Assembly (NCBI GenBank): GCA_025267735.1
Contig: CM046299.1
Span: forward strand, 31,820,887 to 31,884,886
Reading direction: 5' to 3'
DNA: 64,000 nucleotides
Origin: Mactra quadrangularis
Taxonomy: Eukaryota; Mollusca; Bivalvia; Venerida; Mactridae
The notes beneath the pieces were generated by a model, which saw only the letters and a list, made by a program, of their open reading frames with translations, was not told the DNA's origin and did not search any database. The number at the start of each line of letters is the position of its first letter. The stretch's first letter is position 1. The position numbers and the translations under genes were made by a program. Below, piece after piece: positions 11,196-22,329 of the stretch.

Positions 11196-11448
11196 GATAC
11201 GACGGATTTAAGTCGAAAACAAGACACATTTTATCTGTCGTATTGTCGTATTTATTCTGTCGTATTTTTGTTCCTTCGCCGCAAAAATTAGAAAAAAAAC
11301 ACCGAAAATACTAAGATACGACAAACTGTAGATTTTGTGCCTTCGTTTTTTCGTCTTTTATAATCATCGCAGCAAAGAAACGAAATACAACATGGCGTTA
11401 ATCAGCCACCATATCTTTCAGATACAATACATACGATAAGAATACAAG

Positions 11449-14400
11449 ATGACAAGATACATCAATAGTGTGTTTAGTCTTATTATAACATGTTTATGGA
11501 TGTTAGCATCGGTGACACCGGGAAACACTATCGACTCATGTCAACTTCATGGTGATCTATACAACTGTAGTGGTTTAAATATCATAGATGTACCAGATAG
11601 TTCAGTAATTCCTAATACTATTGTCACACTAGATCTGTCAAATAATGACCTCAGTAATGTTACCTTTCTAAATTATGACAAACTGACAGATTATCTTAAA
11701 GTATTAAATCTCTCTAGCAATAGAATACATGCTCTAAAAGCAGAAGCCTTTCAAGTTTTAACCCATTTAGAAGTACTAGATTTATCTGATAATCTTTTGA
11801 CTGGTGAACATCTTGAAGAAAATAACTTTTTAGGGTTGGATAACTTATTAACAATAAACATGTCTAGAAATCCTATACGTCAAATAAGAACAAAAACTTT
11901 CAGTTTTATGGAATTAGGTGCCATTAAATATTTCGATTTGTCTCGTTCTGAGATAGGTCTTATAGAACCAATGTCTATGGATTTACCATCACTTGAAATA
12001 TTGGACCTGAGTTGGAATAAGCTTAAAACATTTGAAGAAAACATTTTTAAAATGATGGTAAACTTACAATATCTTGATTTAAGTCATAATGAAATACAAG
12101 TGTTGAGAGAAATACCCTACATGCCTGAACTGATCACTCTGATGTTAGATTATAATTTGATTCAAGAAATACAAGTGAAGGATAGGATGGAACTTTACAC
12201 TGATAAATTAGAGAAATTATATTTAAGGTAAGCCTTTAAGTTGTAATTGATAATACCATAAGTTTACTTTGTGTGACATCCCAAGTATACCACCATGGAG
12301 ACCTCTAAAGTTTTTTAGTGTCTTAGACGAACGATGCATTGTGCGCAAGTCGTCAATAACGCCCGCCCCGAGAATAGAGTCCTGACCTCAGTACGTACAT
12401 ACAAATCCCTTGTTCATATCCTCTTTGTGAGATCGTTCAAACCATTGTCCTTTAAAGCAATAAAAATTGGGTACGAAATTTCTTGGGACAAAACGATATG
12501 TAGACAAAAAATCGTCATCAAACTTTTCGAAAGCAACAAAATTACTACTCGAAATTTCTGTGAGCGAATCGATATGTAAGCAAACAAGAGCTGTCAGTAG
12601 AGCCAGCATGCTCGACTCAGTAAGTATTTGTCACCTGAGACGTGGTTGATGATAAGAAACATATATATTTGACAATGATACCTTAAGAAATATAGAAGTT
12701 AAAGTAAGAAAAATGTTGTTGTTTTTCAGGAAATTTTAGGTTCACAGGAGACAATTTGAAAAAAATAATTTGGAGTAATGAACCTTTTCACATGAGATGT
12801 GGTTGATATTAAGGACATATTTAAAGTTTGAAATTAATACCTAAAAAATAAAACAGTTGCAGTAAAAAAAAATTAACGAATATTCTAAGTTCAAGGTTAG
12901 ATAATTCTAATAAAAATGTATTTGCAATTATAAACCTTGTCACATGAGATGTGGTTGATAATAAGGAACATATATTTAAAGTTTGAAGTTGATTCCTAAA
13001 GAAATCAAACAGTTGCAGTAAAAACAAATATGTTTGAAAGAAAGCTCTAAGTTCAAGGGGAGATAATTATGAAAAATGTATTTGGAGTAATGAACTTTGT
13101 CACATGAGATGTGGTTGATAATAAGGAACATATATTTAAAGTTTGAAGTCAATACCTAAAGAAATAAAACAGTTGTAGTAAAAACAAATATGTTTGAAAG
13201 AAAGCTCTAAGTTCAAGGTTAGATAATTATGAAAAAATGGAGTAGGAGATATAAACCTTGTCACTTGAGAATTGGCTGATAATGAGGAACATATATTTGT
13301 AGTTTGAAGTTGATACCTAAAGAAATAAAACAGTTGCAGTAAAAACAATTTTTTTAAAAGAAAACTCTTATTCAAGGGGAGATAATTCTAAAAAAATGTA
13401 TTTGGAGTTATGAACCTTGTCACATGAGATGTGATTGATAATAAGGAACATATATTTAAAGTTTGAAGTCAATACCTAAAGAAATAAAACAGTTGCAGTA
13501 AAAATAAATATTTCTTAAAGAAAACTCTTAGTTCAAGGGGAGATAATTCTAAAATATGTATTTGGAATTATGAACTTTGTCACATGAGGTGTGGTTGATA
13601 ATAAGGAACATATATTTAAAGTTTGAAGTTGATACCTAATGAAATAAAAAAAAATATTTTACTGCACAAAAACTTTAATCAGAAATATGGATGGCGACGC
13701 CGACGCCGACGCCGACGCTAGGACGAGTAGGAGAGCTCTCAATTTCTTTGAAATTCGAGCTAAAAATCCTTAACCTTTCGTACTCAACAAAAATGGGGTA
13801 CACAATTTTAGGTGGCTATTGATGTGTAATGAATTTTTCGTCCTGAACAGTTTCGTACCCAACAAAATTTAATTGTAGATACACAATTTATTTGACTTTT
13901 TTTGTTATTTTTAGGTATAATGATATAGTATTTTTTAATGAGACAAGTTTTCCCCTAGAACTTGATAGTTTAGATGTTATAGACATGACAAACAACAAAT
14001 TACAATGTGATTGCAATATGAAGTGGATCCGAGAAGGTAAATACGACTTCCAGGAGAAACACTTCACCTTTATGTGAGTAACATGTTTAATAAATGATTT
14101 TTTTAAATTTTTTTTAACAGAACAGAACAGATCTTTTATTTTGTCACAGTTAACAATAACATGGTAAAGACATGTGAACAAATAATGACCAAAAAACAAC
14201 AACATGACGGTACAATTACAAAAGTTAAGGATACAAACAAAATAAATGCAAGTTACAGGATTGTCAAGTGTGGGGATGGTGGTGCAAAAAGTTACAAAAA
14301 ATATTCAAGGGTAAAATCAAAATACTGTTGTTGATTACTAAAATATTTTTTTAAATTATAAAACTTTATAATGTTTCAACCTCAAATATTGGTTTCAATG

Positions 14401-15515
14401 CGTTTTCATACACACATAGGTTTACTTGTTATACCTGAGCTAGCTAAAGGTGAGCTTTTAGGATCGTTGAAAGTCCGTCGTCCGTTTTTCATATTTGTTT
14501 GTGTCTGGTGGTCACATTTTTGTCTCAATTATTAATAACCTTCGTGAGGATGCTTGTATAAGTAATTGCTCAAATGAGTTTGAACATGGGTCATCTCGGG
14601 TGAAAAACTAAATCACAAGAGCTAAACAAACAAAAGTAATGTTAACACTCTAGTGACTATTGTTTTGATCCAAATATCCCTGAAATTGGTCTGTTAGGAT
14701 GTTTTGGTTATATCTAGGTCAAAATCTAATATGGGTCACTCGGTTCCAAATACTAGGTCTCACAACCTTAATATTGAAAACCTTGTGAACACTCCTGTGG
14801 TGACATGTTTTACTTAATTGTCGAACTTGGCCAGGATGCTTGTCTAGGTAAGTGCTCGAATGAGTTCGAACATGGGTTATCAAAAAGACTTCACCAATTG
14901 ATTCTTTTTTAACTGATTTATGTATATATCACTGGTACTCAGGTGTAAGATAAAGTGCCATCATTGCCCGCTTGTTATTGTTGTGATACTTAAGATCATA
15001 TTGGCGTCCATAGTCGGTCTAATCTGCCTGTCAAATGTGCATTTAGTTCAAATGGCTTTCTTTTGTTGATTTATTGTATCTTTAATAATTATAAAGCTAC
15101 AAAAAGGTTATTTTATTATGTTGAACAAAAGAAATTGTATAAGGAGTATAGTAAATTCAATGTTAAATGATACATTCCTCGTCTTAATGATAATGTGTTT
15201 TATTATTTCAGATGCGACCATCCAAAAAGTCTAGAATCGAAAGATTTGTTAAGTATATCAGAGTATGAGTTAACTTGTGGTAGACCGTTAGTACTCATAC
15301 TATCTGTATTAGGAATACTGTCTGTTGGTCTATTAATGATAGGACTTGCTGTATTCTTTGTTATAAGAAGATGTAGGAAGAGACGACAACAGAAATATAG
15401 AGGTGACAGTAGTGGTGATTATACCGCTGTTTATACACGCGATGAAGAAGATGTTAGGGTGGCAATGGCTGATGATAAAAACCTTATTACTAAGGACAAT
15501 GAATTTGATGTCTAA
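11449..15515 (+). CDS. Leucine-rich-repeat type I membrane protein, three exons
   Basis: Join 11449-12227, 13915-14073, 15212-15515 (1242 nt, 413 residues). Donors GTAAGC and GTGAGT and acceptors TTTTTAG and ATTTCAG keep the frame; both introns are phase 2. Residues ~1-27 are a hydrophobic signal peptide. A short N-terminal cysteine region (SCQLHGDLYNCSG) precedes about ten LRRs with LxxLDLSxNxL cores. The ninth repeat is split by intron 1 (LEKLYLR / YNDIVFF). The C-terminal cap runs CDCNMKW...CDHPK...LTC and is completed only by splicing exon 2 to exon 3, which supports the model. A single transmembrane helix (PLVLILSVLGILSVGLLMIG onward) is followed by a basic stop-transfer RRCRKRRQQK and a ~40-residue tail. 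The tail has YTAV (YxxV type) and C-terminal FDV, compatible with a class II PDZ ligand. No TIR or Ig domain, so it is not a Toll receptor; adhesion, neuronal or immune recognition are all possible. The start is the first in-frame ATG before the signal peptide; any 5' noncoding exon is unknown. Confidence 0.88.
12228..13914 (+). other. Intron 1 of the LRR gene, occupied by repeats
   Basis: Contains a pearl-like element (12584-13768). Outside it, GGGTACGAAATTTCTTGGGA-type sequence near 12469-12490 is matched in inverted form near 13836-13866, which suggests the pearl-like element sits inside an older inverted-repeat element. Confidence 0.7.
12584..13768 (+). mobile_element. Pearl-like nonautonomous element with ~160-bp core repeats
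   Basis: Starts ACAAGAGCTGTCAG with a CAGCATGCTCGACT block, then about seven units near 12620, 12788, 12938, 13099, 13260, 13420 and 13580. Each unit contains GATGTGGTTGATAATAAGGA and a TTTAAAGTTTGAAGT block. After the units comes a (GACGCC)n microsatellite at ~13692 and a terminal hairpin AATTTC-TTT-GAAATT followed by CGAGCTAAAAAT. The layout (unique left flank, tandem ~160-bp core, microsatellite, short hairpin end) is that of bivalve pearl elements, now usually regarded as nonautonomous Helitron relatives. A second copy is at 62875-63330. Confidence 0.75.
14440..14900. repeat. Degenerate ~147-bp tandem repeat in intron 2
   Basis: Three diverged units (about 14520, 14662, 14815) share GGATGCTTGT, a CTCRAATGAGTTYGAAC block and ACATGGGTYATC, separated by AGGTCA/AACCTTGTGAACAC stretches. 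This resembles a repeat class widespread in bivalve introns; the class is from memory. Confidence 0.6.
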
Positions 15516-15539
15516 TTTGATTTATTGTTGAAATGATGT

Positions 15540-15583
15540 AATAAAATATATACTAACATGATGTATACTTTTCTGTAAATAAA
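15540..15583 (+). terminator. Candidate polyadenylation signals of the LRR gene
   Basis: AATAAA at 15540-15545 and again at 15578-15583, 25 and 63 nt after the stop codon. A very short 3' UTR would result from either. Confidence 0.55.
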
Positions 15584-15599
15584 AATCAAATTCAAACTT

Positions 15600-16164
15600 T
15601 GAATAATGGACGGTATTCAGCAGCTATCCAATTGATGTCATAATTTGATAATAGCTTGTTTTCAATAATACATTTACATTTGTATGTTGAGATGATAGAC
15701 TGAACATAAAAATGAGTTGTTCAGTGGTATATTGTCAATTATACCGATGTAGATATTTGTAATCTATACCATATCGTAATATTATCTACTGTATGACATA
15801 CACGCCACATTCTTCACTGTTATATAATATAAATAAAATTATACACTTAACGAAACTTCTATAAGGACTCCAATTTCAATGCTGTCAGAAATTTTCATCA
15901 TTTTTCAACATTTATGTCCAATCGTTAATGGAAATGTGTACAGGACTTTACTTTCGTCTGTCTGCATGGTTTTAATGCTTCTTAATTTATGCAAAATTGT
16001 GCAGAAAAGCGGAAATTCGCACGTGATTATCGTGTAAAAATTTCTCGTGGTCAGTTTTAGTGAAACTCATTAGTGTTGATATGCACAACGAAAAATCTAG
16101 AAATGGCTCGAATGTCGCTTCAAGGACGAAAAATTGCCATAGATATTTTGCCAGACGGTGAGTC
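15600..16164. other. No recognised gene
   Basis: Low-complexity AT-rich DNA. ATGGCTCGAATG at 16103 opens a 17-codon frame ending at a donor-like GTGAGT, with no convincing continuation (see rejected items). Confidence 0.4.
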
Positions 16165-16480
16165 ACCTGCAGAGTATAGAACCTAGGATTCGAGTTGATG
16201 AAATTCTCCCAGCTATTCATTATGACAGACTGGAGATTTTTAATTTAATTTCCAATTTTCTCTTTAAATTCATGGTTTTGGATGATTATTTTTTTAACAA
16301 TAAATGTATTTTTGTATACAAAATCTGTCTTATAGCTGCCAGCATCTAACAGGAAGTTTTAAACACAAAACTTACTTTTATTTAAAAATGATAGACTGGA
16401 GATGCAAAAAATGATGGATAGGCTGGAGACCCAATTTTGTACAACGACTAATAATTATGGTTTCTTGTTTCAGACAAGCA
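16165..16480 (+). repeat. Left arm of a long-range inverted repeat
   Basis: CCTAGGATTCGAGTTGATGA, CAGACTGGAGATTTTT, TTTGTATACAAAAT and GACCCAATTTTGTACAAC occur in inverted form at 20150-20440. The arms flank ~3.6 kb that itself contains a fold-back (17985-19410). This could be the TIRs of a larger, decayed DNA transposon. Confidence 0.7.
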
Positions 16481-17984
16481 CAGAAGTTATCTAGCAAGTT
16501 TGCAGATAGTATAAATCTGGCGTTGGAGATGTGCATCAAGTAGTACACAGTTTTCTGCTTAGCCTCGAAAAAGTATAATGGAAATATGACTCAAACCGCT
16601 GCAGATTCTTTACTATTTTCTTCTTGACACCGTAGCATTTTTGACATTATAATCACGTGGAATTGCCACCGAGAAGCTAATTTACTTCCAAATATTGTGG
16701 GCCAACTAGTCTTATAGTGTACTTATTATTTTACGTGTGTTTACTGTTTAGCTCACTGAACACAAATCATTTCACTATAAACCATTTGCAGTCAATATCA
16801 AAATAATAAGGTCAAGTTCTAGACATTGATTATAACACTTGGTCTCTAATTCAAATATATGAAAAAAATCTATTTACGCTAAAATAGTGTTTATTTATTG
16901 GGGTTAATAGGCATACAAAAATTGCATAATAAGAAACCTAATAATAATTCCCAGGCCAAATGTAATGCAATATTTAAGACTAAAGACAGATTTTAAGATA
17001 ATGGTTGAAAATTGAGTCTATAGACTTAGTACTAAGTATGGTTCATGGCTTTTCCACACAAAAGGTTTTTTTAGATCAAGGTGTAAACTATTATGGCTCA
17101 AATTAAAAAATATAATCCACATATGTAATATAAAAACCCTTAAAATAATTATTTTGAAAATATTTTGTTAGATGAATAAAATGTAAAAACAAAACCTGTC
17201 TTTTTTATAATTATGAACAAGTAACAAACGTGAAAACCAAATTAAAGTCAGATTTTACCCGGATGGATTGAATAGAGAACTAACTTATATTCCCACGGAA
17301 GAAATTCAAAGTGAATCAATTCAAGCATGTTCTCTTTTTTAGGGCGACATGGAGGAAAATAGATATTGTTTTCGAATGCCATGTTAAAAGTATCAAAATC
17401 CGTGACAGTATTACATATAGTAATTCTACATCTGTCATATTGTCTTCAACAGAATCGGTACTAGAATTGATATTGTTCAAATCATCCCCTGCTTCACATT
17501 GATCAGTTACCGAATTGTCAGATTTTTCTGCTTTATCAAATCTGAACGATGGCGATGATTCAAATAGGGTTTTCTGTAGTTTACATGCAGGTGATAGTAG
17601 GAAGACTTTATAAGAGTTCTTTCAAATTTACGTTTGTAATTATCAGGTAGAGTGCTTATCGAGCTTCCAAAAACAGCACTAAGTCGATTTTTCTTTCTCA
17701 AAGTATATTTTCAGCTGAAGCGGCTGTTTGATGTTCTTGTCTTACTCATATCCTGAAATAATTGAACGTAGAAAAATAACACTTTTTATATACTTATCAC
17801 AGAATAGAGATAAGAAAAGGATAGGAAAACTTGGGTATGCAAAAAAACAAACACAGTGTTGATAGTAATCCATAAAAGTCGGAAGAAATGAAAATGTTAT
17901 TAAAAGATAAATGATACTTTATTCCACCGCATTTACCATTAGTGCCGAGGTTCAGTTATTTTCCTTCATTAGTTAACACCCCGG
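16481..17984. other. No recognised feature
   Basis: Between the left inverted arm and the fold-back. Small unrelated frames only; no transposase motif identified. Confidence 0.4.
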
Positions 17985-19410
17985 TTACACATAGGTCGGA
18001 CTTAAATTGGTCCTCGATTGGTAAAATATGTCTTTTAACTAATCGGTTGGCATCGGTAACTGCATTTCAGAATTTTTGTGTAACCAGGTATCGCCGATAG
18101 AATGGTTGTTTATTATTTTTTTCCATCTTACCAGAGGCATATATCGGTGATATCGGTCATGAACAACTTGCCAATCGTTAATTCGTTTGAATTTTCACCG
18201 ATATTTTTTTAAACATTTTGAAATCCCATCAGTAAGTTTTTTTTAACCATGAAACTCGTTTTTACCAAAAGCTTGTGGTGAGTGATTATTCTGTGGCTAA
18301 TCAGAGACGTAGAACTTTGATAGATCGGCATTCGTCGGTTCCATTCTCTCTGGAAAAACCGAACAACCGATCTATCACCAATCCAATTGTGTAATCGGGC
18401 CGTAAAGATCGTTTGTTGTTTTTCCCCGTTAATAGCGGAACCGACGAACAACGATCAAGCATTGACATCTCCAATTAGTGGCCGACATATCACTCATCAC
18501 ATGCTTTTGAGAAAAGATGAGTTTGGTCGGCGAAAAAAAAACGGGATGTTAAAAATGTTATAATTCAGGATCGTTGAAAATTTCAAACGAATTACCGATT
18601 GACAAGCTGTCTATGATCGATTTCACCGATATGCCTCTGATAAGCTACCAAAGTACAAATATGAATCACCGATAGGAAATGAGGCTTAGTTTTGACCGAA
18701 AAAACTCAAATTTTCCCAATAGCATGTGATAAGTGATAAATCGGCGGCAAGTAGGAGACGTCGTTGATAGACCCGTGTTCTTTGGTTCTGTTCTTTACTG
18801 GAAAAACGAAAAACCGATTTTTCCCGATCCCCATGTGTAATCGGACCCTAAGGGCCCAGTTACACATGGTGATCGGTGGAAGATCGATTTTTGTTTTTCC
18901 CCGTTAATAGAGGAACCGAAGAACACCGATTTAGTACCGACCTCTCCGATTAGCGGTCGATATATTTCTAACACATGTTATAGGGAAAAGACGAGTTTCA
19001 TAGGTGAAAAAACAATTGGGATGTTTAAATTGATTAAAATTCTCGATCGTAGAAAATTTCAAACGATTGACGAGCTGTCTATGACTGATATCACCGGTAT
19101 ATGCCTCTGTTAAGCTACCGTTGTACAAATATGAATCACCGATAGGAAAAGACCAATGAGACTCAGCTTTCCCCTATAGCTTGTGATAAGTGATAAATCG
19201 GCAGCTAATCGGATATGTCGTTGCTAATTCGGTGTTCGTCGGTTCCGTTCTAAACATGGAAAAAACGAACAACCGATCTATCACCGATCTCCATCGCCGA
19301 TACCCGGTTACTCGCAGAGTCTGAAATGCAGTTACCGATAACATCCGATCAGATTAGAGAAATTATAAACCGATTGAGGACCGATTTAAGTCCGACCATA
19401 TGTGTAACTG
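17985..19410. mobile_element. Complex fold-back element, ~1.4 kb
   Basis: Ends CACCCCGGTTACACATAGGT (left) and, inverted, ATATGTGTAACTGGGGTG (right), with the TIR continuing through TCGGACTTAAAT and GGTCCTC. The interior contains several nested inverted copies of ATCACCGAT, CAAACGATT and GGTTCCGTTC-type blocks, so it could fold into multiple large stems. No ORF of note. The right end abuts a SINE tail (19411-19480), suggesting insertion into or beside a SINE. Confidence 0.75.
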
Positions 19411-19480
19411 GGGTGCGCTGGACGACGTAAAATGACCTAAAATTGTGTTGACACGTCGTTAAACCCAGTGAAAAAAAAGT
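19411..19480 (+). repeat. SINE 3' tail fragment
   Basis: GCGCTGGACGACGT, AATGACCTAAAATTGTGT and CGTCGTTAAACCC match, in + orientation, the 3' part of the minus-strand SINEs at 58961-59258 and 62511-62799. Ends in an A-run. Confidence 0.7.
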
Positions 19481-20149
19481 GAACAGTTATATAAAATTCT
19501 TTTTTTCTCAACTGTCAAAGCATGAACAATGTCACGGTGACTTTGTGCTCTTTGTCTAACACTCGTGATATTGAGATAGTGTGTAATCATCCACCGTGTA
19601 ACTGTAGGCTAGTTATTTTAACTAGACCTTTTATAGTTCGAACAAAAAAAAACACTGTTTATAATAACAATACAATGGACTAACCCACGACGAGGGATGC
19701 ACAGGATGACTTTAAAATAAACAACTGTGATATATTTTTCTTGTGTCTTAGTTGTCGGTGTAATGGAAAGCGTTCTACCAGCATAAATAACAAGCATGAT
19801 TTACCAAGTGGTGGTGGTTATCAACCATGCTAACTTTGTTATAATGAATTACACAAATTTTATTTTCAATACTGCCTACCCCTGAAATGAATGGTCTCAT
19901 TTATAATGTTTACCAAAACACGCTTTTTTGTGCGCTGTATAATAAATTGTAGACATTGGACGCACACACACTGTTACCCATGCTTTAATAGACGCTGGAT
20001 TGATCAGCACAAACGCTTATATATGCATTGTAGTTTGTGTAAAACTATAACTCATGTAAAACAATCTTACTTTTCACAATTTCCTTTTGTATTTTAATTA
20101 CAAATGACAAAATAAGTCTTCCAAAACATCTTCCTACGGATACTGAAAC
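19481..20149. other. No recognised feature
   Basis: AT-rich. The frame at 19891-20097 has no recognised domain. Confidence 0.35.
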
Positions 20150-20440
20150 AAGAAAACATAATAATCAGATGTTGTACAAAATTGGGTCTCCAGTGTATCT
20201 ATCTTTTTTGTAACTCATTTTGAAATAAAATTGAGTTTTGTGTTCAAAACATTCTGATAGATGCTGGCAGCAATAAGACATATTTTGTATACAAAAATAC
20301 AACTACTGCTAAATAATAATCATATAAGGACTTGTATTTTAGGAGAAAATTGAAAACTTATAGAAAAATCTCCAATCTATCTTCTGAATAGTTGGGAGAA
20401 TATCGTCGATTCGAATCCTAGGTTCCGCATAACTTCAAAA
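20150..20440 (-). repeat. Right arm of the long-range inverted repeat
   Basis: Inverse complement of 16165-16480 with moderate divergence, ending at TCGAATCCTAGGTTC. See the left arm. Confidence 0.7.
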
Positions 20441-20897
20441 CTATCTGACTTTATACAATAAATCACATATCGTTGTGTTCCAGAAAGTGAGTAGCGTGTT
20501 CTGGTAGATACTTTTTTATCAGAGGAAGTCATTTAAAGAAGATATTAAAGAAAAACCTACCTTTTTTGTATTGCGGCCATTTTTCTTGTTTTGATACACT
20601 GGAGAACGTTCAACGCCTTGTACATAGACTGTGCAATTATTAAGGTCTTTGAAAGAACGTCTCATTTAGTATTCTGGGAAAATTTTGTCAAACATATTTC
20701 TTTTGATATAGCTTAAAGTAAAACAAAATACATTCTTTATTAATTAGTCCAATTCTATCGATTTACAAAAAATGAACAATAAAGTTATGAACCTGAATAT
20801 GAATATGTTTAATCAAGTAACTTTAAAAAGAATAATGCGAAATTAGTTAATGCACGAAATAGACTTTAAAACACCCATTTCGTGCTAACGTCTAAAA
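20441..20897. other. No recognised feature
   Basis: AT-rich spacer between the inverted-repeat arm and a recurrent-hairpin repeat. Confidence 0.35.
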
Positions 20898-21247
20898 ATC
20901 AAAGCACTGGAGTGCTGGAGGAACTTATTTCTCATTTCCTATTTAAAAGTTAAATGTAATTACGAAAGCCGAATGGTGTCACATAAAAATTAAAAATTAA
21001 AATATGCTATGTCGTAATGACGAGATAACTAACTCGTAATAACGAGATAATTAACTCATTATAACGAGATAATTAACTCGTTGGCAACAGAAGCAATAAT
21101 AAAACCAACTAAAAATTTACAGAAACAACTCAAAGTAACAACATTTACTCAAAACAACAGCAACGACGATTCAATACACGCATTCATTAACTCAACACAA
21201 CAGCAACAACAGAACACAGAAAATCAAAGCACTGGAGTGCTGGAGGA
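20898..21247 (+). repeat. Dispersed repeat with TAACTCGTAATAACGAG units and CAA-rich segment
   Basis: The motif ATCAAAGCACTGGAGTGCTG occurs at both 20898 and ~21223. Between them are a GCCGAATGGTGTC block, ~23-bp palindromic units (AACTCGTAATAACGAGAT) and a CAACAG-rich stretch. The same blocks in the opposite orientation make up 46905-47490, so this is a mobile or dispersed family. No coding capacity. Confidence 0.7.
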
Positions 21248-21469
21248 ACGATGACCTGAACTTAATTTTAAATAAAAAATATGATTGTGTCAAATATCGA
21301 AATTGTACAGCAATATTATCCATTAAATACTTTATTTTGTATCAATTAATAGAAGTTAAAAAGAGCAGCGAAGTACAGCGCGCTAATCTATTCGAGTGTT
21401 TAGCTCATGGCAAGGTTTATCTTACTTTGTCAAAGGAAATAAATCAGTAAAACAATAATTATCAATTCA

Positions 21470-22085
21470 TATGAATATAAAAGAGGCATTACTCCCATAG
21501 CACACATCCATAGTAACGGCCATTTATAGTTAAGACGATGAATCATCAATAAATAAGCATACCTATTTTTATTTATATGTCTTAAGTATTAAAATTACAA
21601 AAATGTGTTTCAATTTGAAGAAATTTTAACATTAAAATTAGGAGGCATAATTCCAAAAATTAATAATCAAGAGTTATGTCCATCTATAGTTGTGAACAAT
21701 GAATAAGCATACCATCTTTCATAAAAAATATCTTATATGAGTATTCATTTTTACACTTCAAAGTTCTAAAACCATAACTTAAAAGCTGAAAAGGGGCACA
21801 ACTCCTAAAAGTACTTCAATAGTTATTCCCTTTTGTAGTCGTGTAAATGTAGTGCTGATAAATAAGCATATTAACTTTCAATCAAATACCTTTACCAGTA
21901 CTAAAAGATTTAGTTAAAATACACTTTAACCTTAAATGTTATAAGAATAAAGGGACATAACTTCGAAAGTAATTCATCCAGAGTTATGTCCTTTAAAAAT
22001 CTGAAAGGTAAAGAACTGAGAAATAATCATCAAATATATTTATAAAGTTCTAAATATATCCCATTTGAACAAATTTTAATCTTAA
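21470..22085. repeat. Degenerate ~155-bp tandem repeat, ~4 units
   Basis: Variants of GGGGCATAACTCC occur near 21484, 21641, 21793 and 21952, each followed by AAAATTAATT.., an AGAGTTATGTCC-type block and AATAAGCATA. A related single block is at ~22678. Old, diverged array; this motif type is frequent in bivalve DNA (from memory). Confidence 0.65.
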
Positions 22086-22089
22086 ATGA

Positions 22090-22320
22090 TAGAATTACTC
22101 TCCAATACATCGTTTCGAAAGATTCACTCGTTTACTTTCTTCCTCTGCTAAAATAAGTACGTACAAACTGATATTTCTATTTTTAGTCAGAGACACATTA
22201 ACATTTAAATCGCATGATTGTCACGTGGTTTTTAAAAATAGATGCAAAATATTCTCACGCCTGTAATTTCAAAATGTCGAAATGCAAAGATGTTTGACAG
22301 TTTCGCATTAGTTAGATAAT
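22090..22320 (+). repeat. Dispersed repeat, inverted relative at 30835-31062
   Basis: Shared blocks (complemented in the other copy) include GAAAGATTCACTCG, CAAACTGATATTTCTATTT, a CATGATTGTC/GACAGTCATG block and ACGCCTGTAA..CAAAATGTCGAAAT. No ORF; element ends not determined. Confidence 0.65.
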
Positions 22321-22329
22321 GAAAAATTA

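Noticed and set aside
11449..15515. Toll-like receptor
   Set aside because: Cysteine-capped LRRs and a membrane helix are present but the ~50-residue cytoplasmic part has no TIR domain.
16103..16560. Two-exon gene starting ATGGCTCGAATG with donor GTGAGT and acceptor TTGTTTCAG
   Set aside because: The joined frame stops after about 15 further codons, shows no domain, and overlaps an inverted-repeat arm.
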